In this document: positions 33,786-44,416 of the stretch, piece after piece
How the letters are laid out: each line of letters starts with the position of its first letter
How positions within the stretch are numbered: position 1 is the stretch's first letter
Source of the DNA: Omphalotus guepiniiformis
Lineage: Eukaryota; Basidiomycota; Agaricomycetes; Agaricales; Omphalotaceae
Assembly (NCBI GenBank): GCA_028554645.1
Contig: JAQOOI010000073.1
Span: 1-64,000, forward strand
Direction: 5' to 3'
Length of the DNA: 64,000 bases
Notes under the pieces: generated by a model
The model's database searches: none
What the model was told of the DNA's origin: nothing
What the model saw: only the letters and a program-made list of their open reading frames with translations
Made by a program: the position numbers and the translations under genes

Positions 33786-34292
33786 TTAGAAATAGCTGGA
33801 CGACCGTCTTCCGTAGTGGTTGCCAGGCGTAGCGGGCGCAGGCTCGGCCTCAGCAGAACGCTTGCTGGTGTGCTTCACGGCAGACTTGGGGCAATCCGTT
33901 TCAGCGCTCTTGCAGTCTCCGGTTATCTGGAAAGAAGAAAAAAAACGGAATTAGACTCGGGGAATGGAAGGACGTTCAATTCACTACGTACAGTGTCATA
34001 GATGCACTTGTATGTGCCGGTGCCAGTGCCAGTACGGTAACTAAATATAACATAAGAGTCAGCACCGGAAGAAAAAGCCTTTCGAGTCAAATGAGACGCA
34101 CGTGCAGCCGAACAGGTTGCTAGAGTGAGGAGGAGTGTCGCAAAGCCAGTCCAATTTAGACATGGACTTCAAGTCGATATCGGGGCAGCCCCAGTGGTGA
34201 CCGGCAGTCGAAGAAGGCTGGCTTTTATAAGTTGCCAGCGCAGGAGCGACAAGTGACAAAGCAGCGACGACAGTTGCAACAGAGAAACGCAT
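33786..34292 (-). CDS. Small secreted cysteine-rich protein with Kex2-like site
   Basis: Function unknown. Three exons (34292-34102, 34040-33992, 33926-33786) give 126 residues in phase. Residues 1-20 (MRFSVATVVAALSLVAPALA) form a clear signal peptide. The mature part has six cysteines (WGC, WLC, FGC, YKC, GDC and TDC contexts), compatible with three disulfides, plus a Gly-Thr repeat (YRTGTGTGTYKC). After the last Cys a dibasic SKR is followed by SAEAEPAPATPGNHYG. This resembles a Kex2 cleavage site followed by X-Ala/X-Pro dipeptides of the kind trimmed by Ste13-type peptidases, then RRSSSYF at the C-terminus. Size, Cys content and secretion suit an effector-like or cell-surface protein. It does not match the hydrophobin Cys pattern, because no CC pairs are present. 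Confidence 0.85.
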
Positions 34293-37200
34293 TTCGATGG
34301 GAGGTTTAAAGAGAGTTTTGTAAAAGAGTGGATAGTTCCTACACTGGAATGTGTGAGGTGGGTGGAGAGGCTGAAGCCTGGGAGGGTAAGGAAGTGGGTG
34401 GTGGTGGTGGTGGTGGAGAAAGACTAAGAGTCGATTTGACGAACCGACGCGTGAAATTTGGAAAATTTTATACCAATCAGATAGGCGTCATTATGTACCC
34501 TGTGCTTGTGTGACGAGGTCAGATAATTAGCCGATAAATTTGATTCAATTTTGATGTAAACTCAACATCCGGGAATGGACGCCCCCACTACGTCTACGCC
34601 CCCTCGTCGCGCGCGCAACCTGCGCAATCGACCAGACGATGGGGGAGGTTTTTCAGGTGGACTGAACGACCATTCTGTCTAGCCCTTGGTCCTGCCTTGG
34701 TCCATAGTTTTGCTGATCATCAATGGCAAGGTCTGGCGAGGTGCGTGGAAACAGACTAGCTCAGGGCTAGCTCTGGCGAGCTAAACATAGCAGTGATCCA
34801 CCGAAGGAGACCGAAGGGCGGCGTTACCATACCGTGTCACCATACTTGCATTTCCGCAGCAAAGAGCACCATTTCAAGATTATTTCCCTCCTTATCTTTC
34901 GCTCTTGCTGACATCTTGCAAAAGTTCAAACCAGCACCAACATATTCCGGTCAAATAAATCAAGACTGCGTGAGAAGGCCCGCCGATTCAACGTGCCAAT
35001 GCTCCCAAACGACGCGGGTTCAACGTGCTCCGCGTGTTTTGCAGATTGTTTGTAATTATGTATCGAATTCGCCAATGTTCGCCAATTCGCAAGATGGGAG
35101 TGAGTCACAACAGAAGACCGACAGCCAATCATAGCAGAACAATTCCTGAGGAAGGAGTAGGAGGCTTTGCAGAGGTTTTGCAGACTCTCAAACTTAGTGG
35201 CCACCTCAAGAAGGCTTGCTGTGTAGAAATGCCACTGCGCCTCCAAGTCTGTCCAGTCGTTGCTATGACGATTGCTCGTCGTTTTGGGTTATGGAGTCGG
35301 GGCATTTTCGTCCGATGGCCGATGTTGTTTGCAATTGCTTGGGACGACGGCGACGACTCGGAATCCTAATGCCGAAGGTACTTGTTCATTCTCCGTCAAC
35401 GGCTTGCATTCGGCATCTGTAATATCGCGGAACCGCCCGAGCATTCAGCCCTCCAACACTGACGCACTTGAGCTTGAAAGCTTGAGAGCTTGAACTTTCA
35501 ACAGATACGTACTTAGATGTTCTGATTGAACCATTACGGTCGTTCCTTTACTCAGGAACAGTAGAATGATGCAGCTTGGTCGAGGAAATGGAACGTCTCG
35601 GAGGGTGCCTTCCATTTTCCATCATCGAAACGAGCTGAGCATTCCATATGTAAGCGTACGGGATCGGTGAAAGCGCTCGGTGAATCCTATGTACCATTAG
35701 CCACGGTAATTTCCTTTGGTCGAGGATGATCCAGTTTGGTATGGGTCCTAATTATGTTTATCAGCGTCTGGGGTGTGAATAGCATGTAGGTACAGAATTC
35801 ACATTACTTTATTCTGCACCTAAGGCCAAGGCTTCGTAGAGAGGATTCTATGACACGTTCATAGCTTGCGCTTGATTACTCTTTCGATTCCCTTCCGATG
35901 ATCCACTTCCAGACGTATCCTGCCATGTTTGAAAAACCAGGGTACAATAAGTACCGTGGTATGAACCCATATCCGACCCTAGAACATGTATGTATGCAAA
36001 TCATCAGCAGACCAGCGGAGTCTAGAGAAATGAATATTAATGCATAATCGATTTGCCTGGATTCTTAGTTGAGAAGACTGATGGACGTCCAAGTCTGTGT
36101 TCGTTCAGACTGAAAGCTGTCAAGTATACAAGTCTGTGGTCAAAGCAATCGTTAGCTATCTCAAGAGAAGTTCACCTGTGTCAGAAACCGATAGAAGAAT
36201 TACGGATGAGCGGGAAAAGTTCAATACCTTGCGGCCGGAAATACGGTCATGGATCATTTCTCGACCATTTACCGCCTGTGCTGTGGGAGATAATTTAGAA
36301 GCCGAAGAAAAAGACATATCCCTGAGAGGGGGGAAGAGAGGGGCTTACCTAAACCTCCGCGATGAGCTCGTACCATACTTATGTCGCTCGCATGGTTGGC
36401 TCGATACAGACAAGATTACGAGGAAAACTTCGTCAAATCTTGTTCAAATCAAGAGTTTTTGCTCGTGTAACAATCCGATGTGTGCGGTGGTAGGCGCGAG
36501 TAGCGGTAATATTTACTTACCAATATCAACTTCCTCTCGATCATAGTGAAGAGGGGAGCAACATCCGGGGAAATAACTCACTGTTTCTCCTTTTAGAATT
36601 GTCGCGCAAAAACTCCCTTTATAAGCTGTAGTGCGCGCTGATTTGCATAGTTCGGAATGACATCCATCTTGACTACTTGTTACTATCTTGTTTCAGGTTA
36701 GCTAGGTCTCTGGCCTTCTTGCTACATCACTGTCAGTCACTATCGGCATCTGCTTTTCGAAGGAATACCAGTTACCTAGAACAGATCGTTCAAGATGGCG
36801 GCAGAACTTCGTCAAGCCGCTTGTCGGTAGTGACTGTCTCGATGCTGGCGGAAGTTGGAAGACTGAGGGCGTTTCAATTATTCTTGGGTCCACTTGTGGT
36901 CGTTCTCGATACCACTGAATATATCGCTGTTGTTGGGCGGCTCGGCAGAGGCAGACGGAGAGCTACTTGCAGAATGGGAACGTTTGTTTCGTGAGTCGGC
37001 CTAAATATAAAATCGTCAGCATATATTCGAGTTTCTCTCAGCAGATGCAACCTATGAAGGCCATTTCAGTGGACGAGAGAGACTGATCTCCTTACTTTGT
37101 GTCAGTATTCAAAAGTCATTTATATACCAGATTCACTCACCCGTCAGCAAGACCGGATGCATACTGTCGTCAACGCCAGCAACACGATCCCATTCTGGCG

Positions 37201-37868
37201 AAAAAAAGCTCTTCATCGTTGGGTTCCGAAAAAACCGGAGAGAGTATAGAGTCACGATACCTCAAGAACTTGAAATAACCGATCCTTTCTTTTATCTGGC
37301 ATGGCATCGAAGTTCTTCCTTCGCAGAGATAAAGTCAACACCTGCCTTGCGAGTTACGCTGGGAAAACAGCAAAAGTGAGTACTTCATTTGCATGACCAA
37401 GAGCATTCCCAAAGCACTTCAAGCTGTAGCGTATGCGAGATTGTACCATTGCAGAGAGCATCACCAACAGAGTAGAGGGAGCTGGATCATCGATCATCTT
37501 TGAGCGGGAAGGGTACAACATAACTCGAAACGTGCGCCACGACGCCGCGGTGGGACTTCGGTCCTATAGCTCATGTGACCGGTCTGAGAAGTCCTTTCCA
37601 TACGGCCCGACTGCGGCCCGACGAATATCCATAGTACGCATCTTGTTCTTGTTACACCTATTATATATTTGAAGTATACAAACTTATTCAAGAGTAATGT
37701 ACATATGCATACGCTAATGTGATTAGATTGTCACCTTCAGTATTTATTAACCAATGTTTCTGCACCTGCAAACCTGAGCTTGCTCATACAAGCAAACGGT
37801 TCCGGCGTGCTATAATAAACATTCCTTAGTCACGATGTCCACTCGACACTTGAAGAATAAAAGCCAGC
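34293..37868. other. Long intergenic stretch, nothing assignable
   Basis: About 3.6 kb. A GGT microsatellite lies at about 34398-34416 in the leader of the secreted-protein gene. The best frame is 36097-36546 (+, 149 codons; TDRRITDEREKFNTLRPEIR among others), with no recognised family and no confirmed neighbouring exon. Other frames are short and overlapping. Confidence 0.4.
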
Positions 37869-40123
37869 TTACTTGACAATGATAGCTCTAAAGTCGTGTA
37901 CCGGTTCAATTATATCACCATGTTCATCAACAGCTTTTCTAAACTCAAACACCGATAGCAACGAGGCTACTGTAACCCAAAGTAGAGCAAAACCGACGTG
38001 CTGCCCTGGACATACCCTGTTATGCAGTAATGTATCTAAAGGCATGTTTACTATAGAAGCTAAAAAGACATACCTGCGTCCGAATCCGAACACAGCAGTG
38101 TCGTGTGTAGTCTCAGATTTCAATACTCCGTTTTCGAGGTAGCGGTCAGGATTGAAAGTGAATGGATCTGGATATACATCCTTATAATGAAGTCAGGATC
38201 GGTTCGAACTGGTTAGGTAGATGTATACATACCTCGTCGTGCAACATCGCCCTATATCAGGTATATGGCTTTGAGTCAAGCGCAACACATGGCAAATAAC
38301 ACCCACTTACCAATGATTGTACACCACAACTGATCCTGCAGGAATTCTATATCCTCGATAGATATCATCCACTTCCAAGTAATGGGGTACACCTAGTAGG
38401 AACATAATCATCAGAATTGGTCTTCATTATTTCAAGAGCTGGAATGCACTTACCGACAGGTGTAATATTGCTTGCTCTCAAGAGCTCTTTCACCACAGCG
38501 GTAACATAGGGTAACGAGTCTCGATCTCCAAAGTCAGGAAGTCTTGTACGTTTCAAATGTGAATCCAATTCCGCATGAGCTTTAGCTTGTACTTCGGGGT
38601 AATCAAGTAAAAATAGAACCAGATTTCCCAGCGCCGACGCAATCTACATAGAAAAGTGGTTAGGTATCAAGGTTTCTAACGTATACTTGGTGAGCTTACC
38701 GGATCAGCTGCGGCTAACAATGTCATAGGTGAATATTAGTTCGGTTGCTTCATTAACGTTTTGAAAAGTAAATACATACCTGTGCTCATTGTCGTACCTA
38801 TAGACCGTAAGATTTCTTCGTGTGCAGCGACATCTTCTCCGTCCTCTAGCCTTTGAAGAGAAAAAGAAACAAACGACGGTTTGGGATTTGAAGATTGCTA
38901 AAACAGGGTTTAGAGCAATTGACTTGAGCCCTCTAAAATCAACACTACGAACCGCATTGCGTTTAGCAGCAGCAAATAATGTCCTTGATGCTGCTTCCCT
39001 AATATTCGACCATTCTCGTGCTTGCTTCTTGAACCCCGCACCTAGTAAAAAGCAATGATGATCAGTGGAAAGGTGTCTCGGTGAATCGCCAGGCTAAACC
39101 AAACCTGGGAACCACTCGGGAACGTATTTCAGAGCTGGGATGGAATTGACTAGGAAGGCACCGGGAACTGCAGCGGCAGATAAAGTATGGGTAGACTGCA
39201 TGGAGAGATCGATATATGGATCATCCCACGGACGAGTATCTATCCCGTAAGTTATCGAGAGGATTGCAGCAGGTGCCATGCTAGAAATTATCAAGGTTCA
39301 GCGCCACATTAGTCTAGGGGTTAACTAACAGTATAATGAAAAAACGAACTAGTTGAACGCCTCCATGACGTGCGCGGGATCCTCTGCTAGGCGTCGTAGA
39401 AGGCCATGAGCGGCATCGAGACATGTTGAGTGAAATCTTGAAGCGGCACCGATATGAAATTCGCGATGAAAAATACGTCGGTGAGTGCGCCTAGAACAAA
39501 AGAATTATAGTAAACAATTCATCTCCGATGAATCATTGGTGAACTTCGGAACAGATCTCATACCATTCGTGACCTAGGTCAACGTCAGAGGTTGGTAGTC
39601 AGATTACACAGGGACCATCTTACGGTACTTACCATAGCTCATTAAACCAAAATGGTCGCCCCAACCCATCAGGTCATGTACCATAGGTGACTTTGCACTG
39701 CAAACGCAATCATGTTAACTCTGTGCCCTCTCTCCATATTGGTGTGTGTCCCCCCCACACTTACCGGCTTGAGTATATAGATGACCTTTTGTCCAAAAGA
39801 TCTCTCGCTGCCTGCTCAGTATCCAGGATGACGATGGAGGCTGAACCGATGCTAACATGCACAATGTCTGTATCTACAAGGTGTGACCAAGTCAGCGAGT
39901 TTTGCAAAGGATAGAACACAACGATGGAGAACGAACTGAGCTGCACAGCCCATTTATGATACGTTTCCCATTCTTGACTCGAAGGCATAGAAAGTAAATT
40001 TCCAATGAGAGGTAACTTTGGTGGACCAGGAGGTAACGGTAGTAACGATCTTCTTCGAACAAGCATATAATACCCAAAGGCCAACACGAGAAACAAAACA
40101 AGTGCGATTGAGAGCATAGGCAT
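37869..40123 (-). CDS. Cytochrome P450 monooxygenase
   Basis: ER-anchored haem monooxygenase; substrate unknown. Residues 1-25 are a hydrophobic anchor, followed by the proline hinge LLPLPPGPPKLPLIGNLLSM. Many short introns join in frame through GWGDHFGLMSYGHEW, the C-helix region WRTHRRIFHREFH, ILSITYGIDTRPWDDPY, then helix I, the ExxR motif (VVKELLRASNITPVGVPHYL), the PDPFTFNPDRYLENG region and the haem ligand loop FGFGRRVCPGQHVGFALLWV. Helix I reads STAAADPIASALGN across an intron, so the usual acid-Thr pair is Asp-Pro. A gttcgt donor is needed near 39348 to avoid a TAG. It resembles multi-intron basidiomycete O-demethylase-like P450s. No other biosynthetic genes are adjacent. Confidence 0.92.
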
Positions 40124-41994
40124 AGTGGATTGAAAGCCAAGTCCTCCTAAGGATCCAAAATCCGTTGGACCCGCTTTTTATGGGACCCTCTACATTTCGA
40201 TTCGTCCGATATGATCTGGATATACTGCCTCAATCCCGCGCGCGAGCGAGCTCCGTTAGCACTTAGTATGGGTTTAATACTAGGACGCTAGATGGAGTAA
40301 GATACATAGCCTGGCGGGATGTATTTTCGTACAGTACTCACTGTGTTTGCAACAATCACGAGAATGAATCACGATTAGTGCGTACTTGAAGGGAGTCTAG
40401 TTCCTGCCAAAGCTAGTGTAGGTACCTGTACGAGGTCCTCTGGCGTTATTGAAGGTTTTACAAGGGTGTTACGACGCATATAGATGGCCCGTGTATGGAG
40501 TAGTGCCAATTGAGGAAGGGGACTCCGCGGACGGAATTGCGGGACTACAACAATGATGTACTTGAACTTGGGATTCGTGTAGGTCACCGACGCCGTACTT
40601 CCTACTTGAGATCTCCATGGAATCACGAATGAACGGTTGGACGTTGGACGGTAATAATATTGAATCCAGTAAGATCATCAATCCGCAACCTATGCATGAC
40701 GGTATGACCCCCAGATCCTCGTATCAGGAGAGGAATCACTCACACTGAGCCTAGACATAGATCTCCTTGCGTTTAATATTCACCTGTTCTCGTACTGGAA
40801 TATGAACTATGACAATTGGGTTCAGAGTTAGTATTAGGAAACAGGCGGCAGGAGAAGGCGTTACCGGACATTATATCGACGGCGTTATCGGCATCATTCA
40901 ATACACCATTCATGCATCACCTCACTGTCAGGATACCTCCAAAAGTGAAAGCACTTCAGCAATTTTTGTCCAACCCGTATATCCACATTTCTTTGTATTG
41001 AAGCGCCAGCCACGCATTTGTCATTTCTGCGAGTGACGTCCTCCAACTCGGGGGAACATACAGTAACCTTCCGATAATCATGGCCTTGTCGTTACGCATG
41101 TCTTGAAACAAATAACATAAGAACAAGAGTAAGAGTAGACTTCACAGAGTTTAGTCCCCGAGACTACCGCAATTGGTGATGAAATCATAAGTTGTCAAAG
41201 TTCTGAGTCCTGACAGTGAAAGAAAAGAGGAAAAACGGCTGGCATTCTCTCACGCTCAGGCGGCTACACATTGACATTTACTCCCACGGCTTCAATCATC
41301 CAAGCTTTCACTCCTCTCCATACTCTATCATACTGTATCTGAGTAGGACAATACTCGCACCCCTTAAAGTTCTTGCATCAACAAAAGGCACAGATTCCCT
41401 TGAATGTGAGCACCGACTGCGCAGGAAAGTAAGTAACGATGGACCGTTCCGAATATCCGAGTATAGCAGGTCCAAGGAGCGGTGTATACGGTAGCGTTGG
41501 CATTTGGTCTAGATGGATGGATCACAAAATGGGACAGTTCATCCTTGGACCTTGTTTGATATATGTAACCTATTTCTCTCGGAGACATAGCTTGGGTCCC
41601 CGCCCCGCACCGCAGTACCTATGTGAAGTCTCCCGCACCTGAGGTCACAACATTTACAGGCAAAGATTAAGGATATAAGTAGTAATTTGACTCGACGCTG
41701 AAAGTAATAAAATAAAGTTACGTGAACAAAACCAAAAGGTCACCGGTCAAGGTGAATCAGAGTATGCGGTTCCGAGTTTATAATCCATCCTTCAAAACCC
41801 GTTACACAAGTCCATCAGTGAATGCAAAATAACACAACTCCCAACCGGACATATTCAATGCGCGTTTCCATAAGCTCGGGTTCAAATCAATATGCATTGC
41901 ATTGTTACCAGTTCCCCTTCCCTTTCAGCTTTCCGCCTTGATCGTTACTCCCACCATCCCACCATCCCATCCCATGGGCGCATGATAGTTCCAG
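40124..41994. other. Intergenic, no gene recognised
   Basis: About 1.9 kb. The left end is the P450 promoter (gcgcgcgagcgag near 40238), the right end the G-alpha 3' flank. Frames are all below 95 codons and mutually overlapping. Confidence 0.5.
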
Positions 41995-44416
41995 TCATAC
42001 GAGGTGAGCGTTGGAAATACTCTGTCGAAGAATACTATCTTTAACTGTGAACCATGCACGCATCGCGCATCATCGTCAATGTCAATGTCAATGGGGGGTT
42101 TATCGCAGCTCGGAATCCCTCTTACCTGATCTCAACGTCGTAGCAGTCGCTTTCGTGTCCTACAAATACAAATCCGTATGCATATTGGGATCAGAATTCA
42201 GGGTGTCCATGTAGGGGGTAGGGGGTACTGTTAGCTTACCGTCACAGAAGTCGTATACAAATACGTCGTTCTTTTCTGCGGAGAATGCTTAATCGCAATA
42301 TCTTTAAACCTCTCCTTGATAACTACACCGTGACTAGTCAGAAGATACACAGTATCAACTCCTCGAAAACTCAAAAACTCACATCTAACAACACTCCCCA
42401 AATCATTCCCCCCCTCCCCCTCCCCCTCACCCGGCGGAAACCCCCTCACATAATCCCTAAACAAAACCCCACTCTTCAACTTCCTCTTAAGTATATCGCA
42501 TTTATTAAGGAAACAAATCATAGTCGTCGTTTGAAGAAGCTTTGAAGTGTTTATTGCGCGCCAGAGTGCTAAGGAGTCGTTTAGACGGTTTATTGAGGGA
42601 TCTTCGAGGAGTTGTTCGTTGAAGCATGAGATGGCTGGTGATGCGGATGCGGATGCGGATGATAAATGATACGGGGGTGTTAGCGAGGGGTTTGTATGGG
42701 GGTGAGAGTTAGTGGGAGGGGCTTACGAGCGACTGGGATTGGCGGTATGGAAGCAGAAGAAATCCATCAGTGCCTAACAAGCAATCTAGAATGGATCGCA
42801 AAACTTACGAAAGATAATAGCATTCACTCCTTCAAAATAAGGCAACCACGCACGACGCTGCAACGCGTGTTCAGCACTTCCAGAAACCAAACCCCAACAA
42901 GGGGGTACACCACATCACATCCATGACGTACCGCAGTTCTCGATCCACCAACATCATAAATAACCCACTCAAGACCTGCTTCATATTTCTGTCCCGGTCC
43001 CGTATTAGGATTAAGATTTATACGATATTCCTGTACGCCCAGAGTTCTTAACCTCGACCGGACTACGTCGTCGTCGGAGGGAAGATACGAGTGTGTTGCG
43101 ATGCGGTCTATGTCGTCGAGGAAACTGCCATGGGATAAGGGAGGGGGTGAAGGAAATTTCAGGAGAGTAGGGAAGGGGGGAAGGGGGGAAGGGGAAACTC
43201 ACAATCCAGCACCATCCTCAAGATGTACATTCCGTTTCTTAAGCACACGTTGGACTGTTTGATCCGTCCATAACATCTTCATTTCTTCACGACATCCAGC
43301 AATAACCTCCGTAGCATCCCCCCCTGCATCTTCACGTTGACCCATTCCAAGTTGTTCTTCACCCCCCTGAACACCACCGTGACCATTACTGTTCCGTACC
43401 AAACCCAAACTGTTCCTCCTAGGGGCTAAACCACTCGAAAGTATCTCCTTCCACCGTGACCCCCAAACAAAAGTCTCTTCACCCTGAACCCTAAACCTCA
43501 TACTCTTCCTATGTCTCACCGACGAAATCGTCCTCATCTCAAATCTTTCCGGCGAGCCCGTACCATTCGTCATCGTCGTCGTCGTCGCCGCACCAGGATT
43601 AAACCCATTCTGATCAACCTGAGGTACATCCTCTCCCTCCGACTCCATACTCGTAACCTCCTCCGTTCCCGCACCTAACCTCCGTTTCAATTCCGCCTCC
43701 GTTCGACGGAGTGGTGCGAGGCGAAGTTTTATCGTTTGGATCTGACGTTTTTGGGTTTCCGAGAAACCCGTAGAGTGGTGTGTTTCCCCGGTGGATTGCG
43801 CTGGCGGCGGCGGAACATCCGAGTTGACAGTTGTCGATAAATCCGTGGACACTCTCCCTTGGACATGTCTCGAGTCGATGACCCTCTCAGCTTCGGTATC
43901 GGTATCTGTTAGAGGTTTCAGAGGTTCTCCGTCCATCTCAGCCTGGATGGTGTCCATGATTGTTGTTATTGACCGGATGAGGTTGAGCTGAATCACAGCA
44001 CGCCAAGATATCTTTTCTGCTTCCCATTCTTTACGTGCGTATGCCAGACGAAAATCTAAAAAAAAAAAAAAGGTATTTCATGAGTTTCAGCGACTTGAGC
44101 AACATACGAAGAAAGGCGTACTTTTCAGCGTCGTTGATTTCCCTGTATCATCAAAGTTCACTCCACGATCAATACCCCAACGCCCAAGTATAACGGTATA
44201 ACTCCCACTCTCAGACTGCCCAAGAAGCAAAACCTTAACCATCTCCTTCTGTTTATTCCACAACACCTTATCCTGTTTAATTTGTTCATCGATCTGATCA
44301 CTAATACGCTGCGCTTCGGCTTCTCTCTGTAACCTCTTAGCTCTCTCCGTGGGCGCTTCGTCAGGTGGTGGGCGCGCAAATTGCGCCAATGGGTCGGGTT
44401 CGCCGCCAAATGCCAT
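41995..44416 (-). CDS. Large atypical heterotrimeric G-protein alpha subunit
   Basis: Membrane-associated GTPase transducing 7TM receptor signals. Motifs in order: an N-terminal charged helix (ERAKRLQREAEAQRISDQI), P-loop GQSESG+KSTTLK, NFRLAYARKEWEAEKISWRA, a very long low-complexity insert in the helical domain (one exon of about 850 nt, 44060-43200), FLDDIDRIATHSYLPSDDDV with switch I RSRLRTLGVQEYR, switch II DVGGSRTARRAW, LPYFEGVNAIIF, FLNKCDILKRKL (NKxD), YTTSVTDTKATATTLRS and the terminal helix VKDSILRQSISNAHLV. Two features are unusual: switch II has Ser where the GTPase Gln normally sits, and the intron inside the P-loop codon (44205-44143) has no GT donor. The extended insert is typical of divergent basidiomycete G-alphas. 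An extra upstream start at 44437 is possible. Confidence 0.94.

Noticed and set aside
36097..36546. 149-codon plus frame with a charged middle
   Set aside because: Possibly coding, but no homologue pattern, no splice partner and no promoter evidence; not strong enough to call.
43199..43996. Independent 265-residue protein
   Set aside because: It is the large insert-bearing exon of the G-alpha gene: upstream in-frame codons encode the conserved NFRLAYARKEW segment and it splices to the FLDDIDR exon.
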